Assembly (NCBI GenBank): GCA_949287085.1
Contig: CASEER010000001.1
Coordinates: forward strand, 62,001-126,000
Length of the DNA stretch: 64,000 bases
Direction of reading: 5' to 3'
From: an uncultured Coriobacteriaceae bacterium
GTDB taxonomy: Bacteria; Actinomycetota; Coriobacteriia; Coriobacteriales; Coriobacteriaceae
Shown: one piece after another, positions 8,923 to 17,822 of the stretch
Numbering within the stretch: the first letter of the stretch is position 1
Layout: every line of letters starts with the position of its first letter
Notes under the pieces: generated by a model
The model's input: only the letters and a program-made list of their open reading frames with translations
Database searches by the model: none
Told to the model about the DNA's origin: nothing
Program-made: the position numbers and the translations under genes

Positions 8923-9921
8923 TCAACCCCTTGCGTGTTTTGCGCGACGCCGAGTAATCGGCAATCCCGCATTGCGCAGCTCAGCATAAAGCGCTGCATA
9001 CGAGATGGAAAGCATCGCGAGAACGATTGCGGTAAGCTGCGCAAAGCTATTGATAGGGAATGTCCAGTCTGTGTATCCCGTAGCACCGTCCACGGTAACC
9101 ACTTCACCTGCACGCTGTCCAGCCTGCGTTTGAAAGAAGCCAGCCCCGAGCCGATAGTTGGCAAGACTGAACCGGTCGGTCACCCATCCAACCATACTCA
9201 GGGCGCTCCTCGGATTGAGCACCAGGGCAATCGACGTCGCGATGTCACCGAGCATGTTCAGCAGAACCACGGCAAGACATCCAGCGACTATCGGTGCAAA
9301 GCGGGTGCGGCATCGTACGCTCAACGCCATAACCAGGAGCGCAATTGCCGCCTCAATGACGGTAAACGCTGCAATAAGACCAAGCAGCACTGCTGGGTAC
9401 GACCACGATTCCGGGATTAGCCCCCAGTTGTCATGAACGGTATATTCCGGCCCTTTGGTCGCCAACCATTCCGGCACGCTTCCGTTGCCGAGTGGCAAGC
9501 CGCGTTGCAGCGCGCTCATCGCAACAGAAAGCGCAAACAAGCCTACAACGCAGCCAAAGCAAAGTATCAGCGCCGTCAGCACCTTTGCCTTTACATACGA
9601 CGAGCGCTTTACCAGCCGCAAAGCAATAAGCAGGCGGCTGCCCTCCCCCGCATCTCGCGAAATCAGATCCCCACACAGCACGATGCATGCAACCGGTAGC
9701 AGCCATCCTGCTTCAACATTGAGCGCAATATAAAACGCATCAAAAACGGTTGCCCCCGCGAGTGTCTGAGCACCTTCGGACGCCTGCTGCGCTGCCGCCA
9801 TATCCATACACATCAGCGACGAATGAACGCCTGCAACCAAAATGCCAAGCACGAGCAACATTCGTGGCAGCGTGCACGTGCGTTCAAGCTCATAGCGCGT
9901 TAGGCGCAGCGTTTCCGCCAT
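8923..9921 (-). CDS. ABC transporter membrane protein (ABC-2-like)
   Basis: A 332-residue integral membrane protein with an N-terminal hydrophobic segment, a large extracytoplasmic loop and several further membrane segments, the layout of ABC-2 type permeases. It has no clear sequence signature beyond that. The ATG at 9921 follows GGAGG by 8 nt; a GTG at 9930 is also possible. It overlaps the other permease gene by about 22 nt and is followed 4 nt later by the ATPase gene, so the three are a translational unit. Confidence 0.72.
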   Translation of the reverse strand: MAETLRLTRYELERTCTLPRMLLVLGILVAGVHSSLMCMDMAAAQQASEGAQTLAGATVFDAFYIALNVEAGWLLPVACIVLCGDLISRDAGEGSRLLIALRLVKRSSYVKAKVLTALILCFGCVVGLFALSVAMSALQRGLPLGNGSVPEWLATKGPEYTVHDNWGLIPESWSYPAVLLGLIAAFTVIEAAIALLVMALSVRCRTRFAPIVAGCLAVVLLNMLGDIATSIALVLNPRSALSMVGWVTDRFSLANYRLGAGFFQTQAGQRAGEVVTVDGATGYTDWTFPINSFAQLTAIVLAMLSISYAALYAELRNAGLPITRRRAKHARG

Positions 9922-10754
9922 GGCATCCACCTCCGCTCCTTTGCAACGTTACCGTGCACCAATACTGCGGCACCAAGGCACACCGCATTCAAGGCCATCG
10001 CCGTAAGAGCCACATCGCGCAAATAAGGTCCAACCAAACCGACCTCTCCGGGAATGCCCGGGAAGAATCCCAAAAACTCGGGCGGAGCCCATGTGCTTGG
10101 TAAAGTACATGACCATAACGCGCTGCCTATTGGCGTATGTTGCGTTATCGCCCAGAGCGCCGGCCACAGCACCACGGCGGCAGCGGGACGCGGAAACGCG
10201 AGCGCGACAAACCCCGTTGAGGTCGCCATCGCAAGGCAGACCACCAGCTGGAGCAGTATGAGGCCCGTGTTCCCCGCCGCACCCAAAGATAGCGTCGGCG
10301 CGTAATCGGGGGCCGCCGTACAGAGCGTACGAAGATAATCAGCCTCAAACGAACCGGTGCACACGAACATGCAGATAACAATAATGACGAGAGAGACCAG
10401 AACAAACGACAGCGCCGTAGCCGCAATGAGCGCAGCCATATATGTGAGTGAAACGCGGACCGGGCTGGTTCGCTTGCCCACGATAAGGCTCAGGTATCCG
10501 CTTTTGAGGCACCACGCGCTGTCAGCAAACACTGCAAAGGGGAGTAGCAAGGCGAATGTATCCGATCCCCCTATCGTCGTCGCCGCAATAAAAAGCGGAG
10601 GCATGTCCAAGGCTAGCAGGCTTTCCCCATTAGGCAGCACGGCATACGCTGTAAAGAGATTCTGAACAAGCTGATACACGACAACAAGAACCATGACGGC
10701 AGTAAATAAGAAAAACCGTCTTCGGCACGTCATACGGAACAACTGTATGAACAT
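9900..10754 (-). CDS. ABC transporter membrane protein (first gene of the operon)
   Basis: A 284-residue membrane protein with an N-terminal hydrophobic segment directly after a short basic stretch (MFIQLFRMTCRRRF) and four or five more segments, paired with the next permease and the ATPase. The start at 10754 is preferred over 10913 because AAAGGAG precedes it and the extra N-terminal 53 residues look non-coding. The pattern of two different small permeases plus one ATPase and a membrane LuxR regulator suggests a regulated exporter. Substrate cannot be told from the sequence. Confidence 0.7.
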   Translation of the reverse strand: MFIQLFRMTCRRRFFLFTAVMVLVVVYQLVQNLFTAYAVLPNGESLLALDMPPLFIAATTIGGSDTFALLLPFAVFADSAWCLKSGYLSLIVGKRTSPVRVSLTYMAALIAATALSFVLVSLVIIVICMFVCTGSFEADYLRTLCTAAPDYAPTLSLGAAGNTGLILLQLVVCLAMATSTGFVALAFPRPAAAVVLWPALWAITQHTPIGSALWSCTLPSTWAPPEFLGFFPGIPGEVGLVGPYLRDVALTAMALNAVCLGAAVLVHGNVAKERRWMPWRKRCA

Positions 10755-11000
10755 TATTCCGGAGCTCCTTTCGTCCAGCGCCGCCCGAATGGCTTGCACG
10801 GTGACTGTAGCATCGCAGAAACCGCGCGCACCGTCTGTCATACGACGTGGGTGAACTAGTAAACGCGCAGGTAAAAAGGTGGAGTCACAGCAGCGCCACA
10901 CCAGTTGCGCCAAACAGACCGGCGGCGCGCCCCTAACCTGCAGGCACTGGTATAGTGGTGACAGCTACGTTATTGTTGCCTCACCAACCGGGAGGTTTTT
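10755..11000. promoter_or_regulatory. Divergent promoter region between ABC exporter and NitT/TauT-like importer
   Basis: 246 nt without a gene. A possible -10 box TATAGT is at 10951-10956, 45 nt before the plus-strand ATG at 11001, whose ribosome site GGGAGG lies at 10990-10995. The minus-strand site AAAGGAG lies just before 10754. No convincing operator was seen. Confidence 0.35.
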
Positions 11001-12158
11001 ATGAACATCACTCGCCTGCTGAGCCGCAACGCCGCCATGAGCCGACGCTCGTTCGTTGCGGGAGGGGCCTTCGCGCTCGCAGGGATCGGTCTTTCCGCCT
11101 GCAGCAGCGGCACGGGTGCGGGCAGCTCCGCGGGAAGCGCCGCGCGGGTCACATCCGCCAACGCAACAACCATGCGCATTGGCGCGCTCAAAGGCCCCAC
11201 GGGCATGGGGCTCGTCGGCCTCATGGACGCAGCCGGGATGTTTGCCGCGGGTGATGAAGCTCATACTGACGACGGCACCGCGAGCAGCACCCCTGCCGCC
11301 GACTCCCCCGTGGGCACCGATCCTGCGGGCATCGGCACGCTCGCCAACACCTACGAGTTCACCCTTGCCGGCGCAGCGGACGAACTCGCGCCGCAGCTTA
11401 TCCAAGGCGACCTTGACGTGCTCTGCGTGCCCGCGAACCTCGCCGCTACGCTCTACCAAAAGACCAAAGGGGCGGTCACGGTGCTCTGCGTGAACACGCT
11501 CGGCGTGCTCGACATCGTAGAGGCGGGGGAGACCATCCAAAGCATCACCGACCTCGCCGGCCGCACCATCTATTCCGCAGGCCGTGGCTCCACGCCGCAG
11601 TACGCGCTGGAGTACCTCCTGCGCCAAAACGGCATCGACCCCAAAGCGGATGTGACCATCCAATGGGCGAGCGAGCACGCCGAGTGCCTGGCCGCGCTGC
11701 AGGCGGATCCGAGCATTGTCTGCATGCTCCCCCAGCCCTTTGCCACGAGCGCGCTCGCCAAGGTGGAAGGCGCGCGCATCGCGCTTGACCTCACCAAGGT
11801 TTGGGACCAAACCGTCGCTGCCAACGGAGCAAGCTCGCAGCTCATCACCGGCGTAGCCGTAGCGCGGAGTGCGTTTGCGAGCGAGCACCCTGCCGCGGTC
11901 GAAGAGTTTCTTGATGCCTACGCCGCTTCCGTCGACTTTGTGAACGACGATCCGGCCACCGCTGCGCAGCTCATCGAAGCCGCCGATATTATCGCTGCGC
12001 CCATCGCCCAGAAGGCCATCCCCTATTGCAACATCGTGTGCATGACCGGCACCAGCATGGCAGACGCGCTTGAAGGCTACCTGCAGACGCTGTACGACGC
12101 CGACCCCGCGTCGGTGGGCGGCACCATGCCAGACGACGCCTTCTACTACACCGCCTAG
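11001..12158 (+). CDS. ABC transporter substrate-binding lipoprotein, NitT/TauT-like
   Basis: Captures the transported compound outside the membrane. The 385-residue precursor has a twin-arginine motif (SRRSFVAGG) followed by a hydrophobic stretch and a lipobox-like LSAC, so it is probably a Tat-exported lipoprotein with a Ser/Gly-rich tether. The mature part has the layout of NMT1/THI5-like and nitrate/sulfonate binding proteins (MRIGALKGPTG near the start, a hinge segment TIYSAGRGSTPQYALEYLL). A 20-odd residue Ala/Asp/Thr-rich insert follows the first strand. It is 20 nt upstream of the fused permease-ATPase gene. Substrate is not identifiable; thiamine precursor, sulfonate or hydroxymethylpyrimidine are all known for the family. 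Confidence 0.85.
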   Translation: MNITRLLSRNAAMSRRSFVAGGAFALAGIGLSACSSGTGAGSSAGSAARVTSANATTMRIGALKGPTGMGLVGLMDAAGMFAAGDEAHTDDGTASSTPAADSPVGTDPAGIGTLANTYEFTLAGAADELAPQLIQGDLDVLCVPANLAATLYQKTKGAVTVLCVNTLGVLDIVEAGETIQSITDLAGRTIYSAGRGSTPQYALEYLLRQNGIDPKADVTIQWASEHAECLAALQADPSIVCMLPQPFATSALAKVEGARIALDLTKVWDQTVAANGASSQLITGVAVARSAFASEHPAAVEEFLDAYAASVDFVNDDPATAAQLIEAADIIAAPIAQKAIPYCNIVCMTGTSMADALEGYLQTLYDADPASVGGTMPDDAFYYTA

Positions 12159-12178
12159 CAAACGCCGCGGGAGCACCT

Positions 12179-13693
12179 ATGAAGGTACGGGCAAGCTGGG
12201 CCATCATCGTATGGCTTGTGGCGTGGCAGCTGGGGTCGATGGCGCTCGGCAGCGACCTCTTGCTGCCCGGCCCGCTCACCGTGCTCATACGCACCGGGGA
12301 GCTGTTGCCGCAGCCAGCGTTTTGGGCGCGCGTGGGATTCTCGCTCGCGCGCGTTCTTGCTGGCTTTGCGCTCGGTGCGGCACTCGGCATGGCGGGAGCG
12401 GCTGCGGCAGCGCGCTGGCACGCAGCGGAAGAGCTGCTCGCCCCGCCCATGGCACTTGCCAAAAGCGTGCCGGTGGCCTCGATTACCGTGCTCGCCCTTA
12501 TTTGGCTTCGCGCCGCAAACCTTGCCGTTCTGGTGGTGTTGCTCGTGGTGCTGCCGGTTGTGTATGAGAACGCGCTCCAGGGACTCCGCGCCACCGATGC
12601 CCGGCTTAGCGAAGCCGCCCAGCTGCTGCACCTGCGCCCCCTGCGGCGGCTGCGCTTTATAACCATGCCCACGCTCTTCCCCTACCTGCAGACATCGCTC
12701 ACGCTTGGTCTGAGCACCGCATGGAAGGCGGGCGTGGCGGCCGAGGTCATCGGCATACCCGCGGGGTCGCTCGGCGAGGCCATCTATGATGCCAAGGTCT
12801 ATTTTGATACGCCTGCGCTCTTTGCCGTGACGCTCGCTGTGGTGCTGGCGAGCGCCCTGTGCACGGCGGCGCTGCGTGCGCTCTTAAACCGGGTAGAACC
12901 CGTGCTCTGCGGTACCGCGGGTCATGCAGGAAGGTTGGAGCGTGTTGAGCACGCGACGGACAAGGCGGCGTCTGGGAGCAAAGGCGCGGCCCGCATGGGA
13001 GCGCCCCGGCTGCACATAAGCAACCTTGCCAAATCGTTTGGCGCCACGCGCGTGTTGGACCGCGTAACGCTCACGGTGGCTGCAGGGAGCCCCGTCTGCC
13101 TTATGGCGCCGTCGGGCGCGGGCAAAACAACGCTGCTGCGCATCATTGCCCAGCTGGAGCACGCGGATGCGGGATCGGTTGCATACGACGCGGGCGAGGG
13201 CGCGCAGGCAGAGCCGGACGCACAGGCGCAAGCGGGGGTGGGCGCGCAGGCAGAGCCGGACACGCGAGCACAAGCGGGGGTGGGCGCGCAGGCACAAGCG
13301 GAACTCCCCACCGTTTCTCTGTCGTTCCAGGACGATCGGCTAGCCAATCAGGCAAGCGTCCTGGCCAACGTGCGCATGGCGCTTGCACCCGCAAGCCCCG
13401 CCTGGGACGAGGCACCCGCGCTGCTTGAGGCACTCGGCCTCAAAGAGCGCCTCTATGCTGCGGCCGGCACGTGCTCGGGCGGCGAGCGCCGGCGCGTGGG
13501 CATTGCGCGCGCCCTGCTTGCCCCGCATCGCATCCTGCTGCTCGATGAGCCCTTTAACGGTCTCGATGCCGCCACCAAGGAGCGCGTAGCCCCCCTCATT
13601 CGCGCGCGCGAGGCCCAGCGCATCGTCATCATGGCCTCGCACGACCAACACGACGCGGAGCTATTGGGGGCACACGTCGTCAACCTCGTCTAG
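12179..13693 (+). CDS. Fused ABC permease and ATPase, NitT/TauT-like
   Basis: One 504-residue chain combines the two usually separate cytoplasmic-membrane components of this importer. Residues 1-245 are a BPD-type permease with about six membrane segments and the coupling-helix segment around EAAQLLHLRPLRRLRF. After a charged linker, residues from about 280 form the ATPase: Walker A APSGAGKT, Q-loop FQDDRL, signature CSGGERRRVGIARALL, Walker B ILLLDEPFNGLD and His-switch MASHD. Between Walker A and the Q-loop lies a repetitive Ala/Gln/Glu insert of about 35 residues encoded by tandem DNA repeats at about 13195-13305. The ATPase keeps all catalytic motifs and should work. It overlaps the convergent HAD gene by 4 nt. 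Confidence 0.87.
   Translation: MKVRASWAIIVWLVAWQLGSMALGSDLLLPGPLTVLIRTGELLPQPAFWARVGFSLARVLAGFALGAALGMAGAAAAARWHAAEELLAPPMALAKSVPVASITVLALIWLRAANLAVLVVLLVVLPVVYENALQGLRATDARLSEAAQLLHLRPLRRLRFITMPTLFPYLQTSLTLGLSTAWKAGVAAEVIGIPAGSLGEAIYDAKVYFDTPALFAVTLAVVLASALCTAALRALLNRVEPVLCGTAGHAGRLERVEHATDKAASGSKGAARMGAPRLHISNLAKSFGATRVLDRVTLTVAAGSPVCLMAPSGAGKTTLLRIIAQLEHADAGSVAYDAGEGAQAEPDAQAQAGVGAQAEPDTRAQAGVGAQAQAELPTVSLSFQDDRLANQASVLANVRMALAPASPAWDEAPALLEALGLKERLYAAAGTCSGGERRRVGIARALLAPHRILLLDEPFNGLDAATKERVAPLIRAREAQRIVIMASHDQHDAELLGAHVVNLV
13195..13305 (+). repeat. Tandem repeats inside the ATPase domain
   Basis: The motif GCGCAGGCAGAGCCGGAC and close variants recur, together with GCGGGGGTGGGCGCGCAGGC, giving peptide units like AQAGVGAQAEPD. 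The array lies between the Walker A and Q-loop coding regions, in phase with the reading frame, and is a likely site of slipped-strand length change. Confidence 0.75.
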
Positions 13694-14502
13694 CTGCGGG
13701 GCTCCTGGGTGCGCAAGCTCTCCAAAATGGCGCGCATTTCTTGCTGCACGGCATGGTCGCCATTGCAGCCAATCACGCGATTGGCAACCGCCTTGAGCGC
13801 GGGGCGCGCGTTTTCCATGGCGCAGCCCGTACCCACGAACCGAATGATCTCGTAGTCGTTCATGGAGTCGCCAAATGCCATGACCTCATCGCGCGCGATA
13901 CCGTGGCTCGCCATGACCTGCTCGATGCCCGACGCCTTGGAAACGCCGCGCTGAAGGGCGTCGATCCAGTAATGGCCCGAGGGCGCAAACACAAACTCGT
14001 CGCCCAGCTCGCGCGAGAGGGCGTAAGCATAGTCCATCACGTGTCCACTGTCGCAGAAGATCGATGCCTTGATGATGTTGGTCTCGGGACCGGGCAGGTA
14101 CCAGATGCGCTCGGCCTTGGGCAGGTCCTTGTCAATCTCGCGCACAAACTTGTCCTCATCGTCCAGAAGAAACGAGCGCTCGTCGTCATAGAGCACCATG
14201 TGCAGGCTCGCAAACCTTCCAACGCATTTGGCCAGGCGACGAATGCCCAGGTGCGAAAACACCTCGCGGTCAACGAGCTCGCCATCCACGTACACCTGCG
14301 CACCGTTGGCCGCAACAAAGTCCATCTGGTCAATGACCGGTTCAAAGAACTGGCAAAGCCGGTCGTAGCGGCGGCCCGAGGACGCGGCAAAGCGCACGCC
14401 CTCCTTGCGCAGCGCTTTGATGAGGTCAAAGGTTTCGGGTGGCACGTGGCTGTTTTCGTCAAGCAGCGTGCCGTCCATGTCGGAGGCGATAAGACGAATC
14501 AA
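13690..14502 (-). CDS. HAD-superfamily phosphatase, Cof-type
   Basis: A cytoplasmic Mg-dependent phosphatase of broad sugar-phosphate or nucleotide specificity, class IIB cap type. The 270-residue protein shows motif I DMDGTLLD near the N terminus, motif II Ser in AASSGR, and motif IV GDSMNDYEII near residue 215. The start is most likely the TTG at 14502 because AAAAGGAG lies five nt upstream; the upstream ATGs at about 14523-14529 lack a ribosome site. It stands alone, convergent with the importer gene, and its substrate cannot be assigned. Confidence 0.87.
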   Translation of the reverse strand: MIRLIASDMDGTLLDENSHVPPETFDLIKALRKEGVRFAASSGRRYDRLCQFFEPVIDQMDFVAANGAQVYVDGELVDREVFSHLGIRRLAKCVGRFASLHMVLYDDERSFLLDDEDKFVREIDKDLPKAERIWYLPGPETNIIKASIFCDSGHVMDYAYALSRELGDEFVFAPSGHYWIDALQRGVSKASGIEQVMASHGIARDEVMAFGDSMNDYEIIRFVGTGCAMENARPALKAVANRVIGCNGDHAVQQEMRAILESLRTQEPRS

Positions 14503-14630
14503 AGAGACTCCTTTTGACGGTGGCATATGCATGCGCAGATAACGGACACATACAACGGCAACTGGTCTACCAAGACCAATAACCATAGTTCATACCGCAG
14601 CACTACCTTAGCGGGACCAGGTAAGCGTCG

Positions 14631-16451
14631 TTACTTAGCGTAGGTAAAGGTTGTGACATCAAAGATGCCTTCGGGACGGATGCGGAGCGTAGGGATCACG
14701 GGGAGCGGGAGGAAGATCATGCCCATGATGGGATCGAGCGGCGGCTCGATGCCGGCAGCGCGCGCAGCCTGCACGAAGGCGTCGTGCTCGCGGGCCACGT
14801 CTTCCGCCGTGCCATCGCTCATGAGGCCGCCCAGCGGCAGCGAGAGCTTGGCGACCACCGCGCCATCGCGCACGAGCACAAAGCCGCCCTGCCCCACGTT
14901 TTGCACGGCCTCAAACATGTCGCGCGGGCTATCGCCCACCACGCAGACGTTGTGGGAATCATGCCCCACCGTGGAGGCGATGGCGCCGCCGGTGATGGTA
15001 AAGCCGCGCACCCATCCGCGCCCGATGTGCGTGCCCGTAAGGCCGTACCCGGCAGGGCCCGCGCCGTCCGCGCCCGCAGCCTGCGCGGCCACGCCGCGAC
15101 CATGGCGCTCGATCAGCATGATGCGCCGGAGGCCCTCGCTAGAATCGGGATGCGCGGCCCTCGTGATGGCGTTGCCGGGAATCACGTCGATCACCGCGCT
15201 TCCAGGCTGGAAATCGTAGGAGAACACCTCGGGCGAGAGCTCGGGCAGGCGCACGGAGCCGCGAAGCGTCGCCTCGAGCTCCTGCACGCGCGCGGTCTCC
15301 GGTGCAACGTCGCCCACGAACAAGCCGTCTTCGGCAACGAGCTTTCCCGCAGCATACACACGATGCGGAGCGCGCTCGAACGAAAGGTCGTCAAGCAGCA
15401 GCAGGTCAGCGCGCTTGCCCGGCGCGATGGCACCGCGATGCTCGAGCGGGCCGCCGTGGCCGTGATCGAGCCCGAAGCACTCGGCAGTGGAGAGCGTGCC
15501 CATGGAAATGGCGAGCACCGGATCGATGCCGCGCTCCACCGCGAGTCTGCAAGCATTGTCGATCATGCCGATTGCGAGGGCATCCGACGGCGCACGGTCA
15601 TCGGTGGCAAAGCAGCAGCGGCGCGCGCGAAGCGGGTTCTCGAGCACCACGGGGCTCAGCGCCTCGAGATCATGGCTGCATGTTCCCTCGCGCAGCATGA
15701 TATACATCCCGCGCGAAAGCTTATCGAGCGCCTCCTCGGGACCGGTGCACTCATGGTCGGCGATGACGCCGCTTGCAACATAGGCGTTGAGGTCCGCCCC
15801 GGCTACGAGCGGCGCATGACCGTCCACCACGCCCGAAACGGTCGCAGCGGCGGCATCGATGCGCGCAAGGGTCTCCGCATCCGCCGCCTCAACGCCCGGA
15901 TAGTTCATCATCTCGCCCAAGCCGAAGACCTCGCCCGGATGCACGCCCATGAATGCGCGCATATCCTCGGCGGTGATGGAGGCACCCGCCTGCTCGTCGG
16001 GCAGCGCGGGCACGCACGAGGGCATCATGAACTTGATATCGAGCGGAACGCGGCGAGCATCCTCGATCATGAACGCGAGGCCGTCGAGCCCGCAGACGTT
16101 CGCGATCTCGTGGCTGTCCGCGATTGCCGTCGTGGTGCCGCGCGCGAGCGCCATGCGCGCATATTCTGCGGGTCGCACATTCGAGGATTCGATATGCAGG
16201 TGGCCATCTATGAAACCAGGGGCAAGATAGCGGCCCTCACAGTCGATGACCTGCGCCGTAGGGGGATCGGGAACAGCACCGTCGCGATCGTCGAAGAGCA
16301 CTCCCGCGATCGCACCATCTGCCACCACCACACGGCCGCGCACCACGCGCTGCCCGTAGACGTCTACGATCTGGGCATTGGTGAACAGCGTATCGGCCTG
16401 TGCACGGCCCTCCGCCACGTCGACCAGGAGCTTGATCTCGTCTGCCGCCAT
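14631..16451 (-). CDS. ade: Adenine deaminase
   Basis: Converts adenine to hypoxanthine and ammonia, feeding purine salvage. The 606-residue protein is of the amidohydrolase family: the metal-binding GFIDGHLHIESS near residue 80, the ARGTTTAIADSHEIANVCG segment, and the C-terminal adenine deaminase domain with GHDSHNVCVVG. Length matches the family (about 570-600). The ATG at 16451 is preceded by AGAGGGG. No neighbour shares the pathway; a purL gene lies 13 kb away. Confidence 0.93.
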   Translation of the reverse strand: MAADEIKLLVDVAEGRAQADTLFTNAQIVDVYGQRVVRGRVVVADGAIAGVLFDDRDGAVPDPPTAQVIDCEGRYLAPGFIDGHLHIESSNVRPAEYARMALARGTTTAIADSHEIANVCGLDGLAFMIEDARRVPLDIKFMMPSCVPALPDEQAGASITAEDMRAFMGVHPGEVFGLGEMMNYPGVEAADAETLARIDAAAATVSGVVDGHAPLVAGADLNAYVASGVIADHECTGPEEALDKLSRGMYIMLREGTCSHDLEALSPVVLENPLRARRCCFATDDRAPSDALAIGMIDNACRLAVERGIDPVLAISMGTLSTAECFGLDHGHGGPLEHRGAIAPGKRADLLLLDDLSFERAPHRVYAAGKLVAEDGLFVGDVAPETARVQELEATLRGSVRLPELSPEVFSYDFQPGSAVIDVIPGNAITRAAHPDSSEGLRRIMLIERHGRGVAAQAAGADGAGPAGYGLTGTHIGRGWVRGFTITGGAIASTVGHDSHNVCVVGDSPRDMFEAVQNVGQGGFVLVRDGAVVAKLSLPLGGLMSDGTAEDVAREHDAFVQAARAAGIEPPLDPIMGMIFLPLPVIPTLRIRPEGIFDVTTFTYAK

Positions 16452-16488
16452 GCTATCCCCTCTCCATCGGGTGCTGGACCGCCCTCGC

Positions 16489-16560
16489 GCGCAGGAATCC
16501 CTGCAGAACCATGCGCAGGAATCCCTGCAGAACCATGCGCAGGGATCCCCACCGAACCAC
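16489..16560. repeat. 24-bp tandem repeat upstream of adenine deaminase
   Basis: Two identical 24-bp units (16489-16512, 16513-16536; beginning GCGCAGGAATCCCTGCAG) and a third degenerate unit (16537-16560). They lie immediately upstream of the ade ribosome site on the minus strand. Each full unit has an internal partial palindrome around CAGGAATCCCTG. Confidence 0.8.
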
Positions 16561-16713
16561 GCAGCGCACGTTTGTGGAGCATGATACCCAAAACCGCGCG
16601 CAATCCGCTAAGGGGTTGCAGCGAAACATAGGAGGAGCGCGATAGATGAAAAACGGGGCGCCGCGCATAGCACGCCGCGCCCCGCAATGCTTCGCCGAGT
16701 ACTCGCCGTATCG

Positions 16714-17520
16714 CTAGTCCGTAGGATTGGCGGCGTTCGTGTTATAGCTCGTCGCCGGCTGCATGGGAGCCATCATGATACGGCCGGTACCACGGTACAC
16801 GTTCACCAGGCCCTCCCCGCTCACCGCAGAGCCGATGAGCGACTTGCCGGAGCGCTCGACCGCGAACTCGAGCCCCGAAGTCCATGCGAGCGCATAGTTG
16901 CCATCGACCTTGAGCTCGTCGTTTTGCAGGTCGATGTAGAGCACTTCGGTTTGCGGGCACGGCGACTCGAGCGCGACCACGCCCGTGCCATCGAGCCTCA
17001 GATTGAACAGGCCCTCGTTGCCCGCCACGGCCGACGACATGTTCGACCGACGCTGCAGGTCGTGGCGAATGGTGCTGTCGCATGCAAGGAACAGGCCGTC
17101 GTTGAGCACGACCGAATTGCCCCATTGCGAGAGATCGAGCAAGAGCAGGTGGCGCCAGGTGGGCTCGCACACGAGCATGCCCGTGCCGGAATACTCGGGC
17201 TTGATGATGGAATCCTGGCTCACCGCGCCGCGCACCATCTTTCCGAAGAGATCGCCCGCGCTCTTGACGCCGGTATTGGCATGGATCTGGCCGACCGTCC
17301 ACTGCATGGCCCCCGCCTGCAGGGTCACGCCCGTGCGGCCATCGAGGGTCGCGACGAGCTGGCGGCGGCGCACATCCATCTGCGATGCGAACCACGCCTC
17401 CTGCGCGCTCCAGGGCGCAACGGATAGGTCGCGGTCCCACTGGATAACCTGAAACTGCCCCGCCTGGTGCAAAACCTTTACGTCGTCGTTATTGAGAAAG
17501 TTGTAGATGGTGTACGACAT
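16714..17520 (-). CDS. AIM24-family protein (formerly DUF124)
   Basis: A 268-residue beta-rich protein of the AIM24/TerD-associated family, whose biochemical role is not established; the mitochondrial founder is linked to membrane architecture and bacterial members to stress loci. Family hallmarks seen are the repeated strands with tryptophans and the segment GGVKSAGDLF-like near residue 85 (here TGVKSAGDLFGKMVRG), and the later ALAWTSGLEF. No signal peptide or membrane segment. The ATG at 17520 is preceded by GAGGGGG and removes 83 implausible residues of the longer open frame. It is the last of three same-strand genes (macro-HTH, VWA, AIM24) separated by repeat-filled gaps. Confidence 0.85.
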   Translation of the reverse strand: MSYTIYNFLNNDDVKVLHQAGQFQVIQWDRDLSVAPWSAQEAWFASQMDVRRRQLVATLDGRTGVTLQAGAMQWTVGQIHANTGVKSAGDLFGKMVRGAVSQDSIIKPEYSGTGMLVCEPTWRHLLLLDLSQWGNSVVLNDGLFLACDSTIRHDLQRRSNMSSAVAGNEGLFNLRLDGTGVVALESPCPQTEVLYIDLQNDELKVDGNYALAWTSGLEFAVERSGKSLIGSAVSGEGLVNVYRGTGRIMMAPMQPATSYNTNAANPTD

Positions 17521-17617
17521 GATTGCCCCCTCATCTGCGCCGTGCGCCCTAACCTTACCGGGATTATAGGGCCGCGAGGCAGTGCGCCGCGGCGCACCGG
17601 GCGCCCTTTCGCCCAAC

Positions 17618-17803
17618 GGGGCCGTGGTGCGCGCGAGCGCTCTATGCCTCAACGGGCCGTGGCGAGCGCCCTTTTCCCATGGGCCGCAGCGCGAGTTCTC
17701 GCCCACAATGCGCCGTGGCGAGCGAGCCCCTATCCTGACATGCCGTGGCGGACGAACGCCCCATTCCAAACGCGCCGTGGCGGACGAGCGCCCCGAGAGC
17801 AGG
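17618..17803. repeat. Imperfect GC-rich tandem repeats, six copies
   Basis: The 302-nt gap 17521-17822 holds no gene. Six units start near 17618, 17654, 17681, 17710, 17742 and 17772, each beginning G-rich GCCGTGGCG followed by a GAGCGCCCC-like segment, with unit length 27-36 bp. The units are too divergent and too unevenly spaced for a CRISPR array and have no cas genes nearby. Confidence 0.7.
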
Positions 17804-17822
17804 CGGGCGAATCGCGCGACGG

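Noticed and set aside
14784-16631. 615-codon plus-strand frame over adenine deaminase
   Set aside because: Full overlap with a clearly conserved enzyme gene; the translation is Arg/His/Ala-rich with no domain.
17618-17803. CRISPR array
   Set aside because: Units are imperfect, uneven in length and not separated by unique spacers of fixed size; no cas gene nearby.
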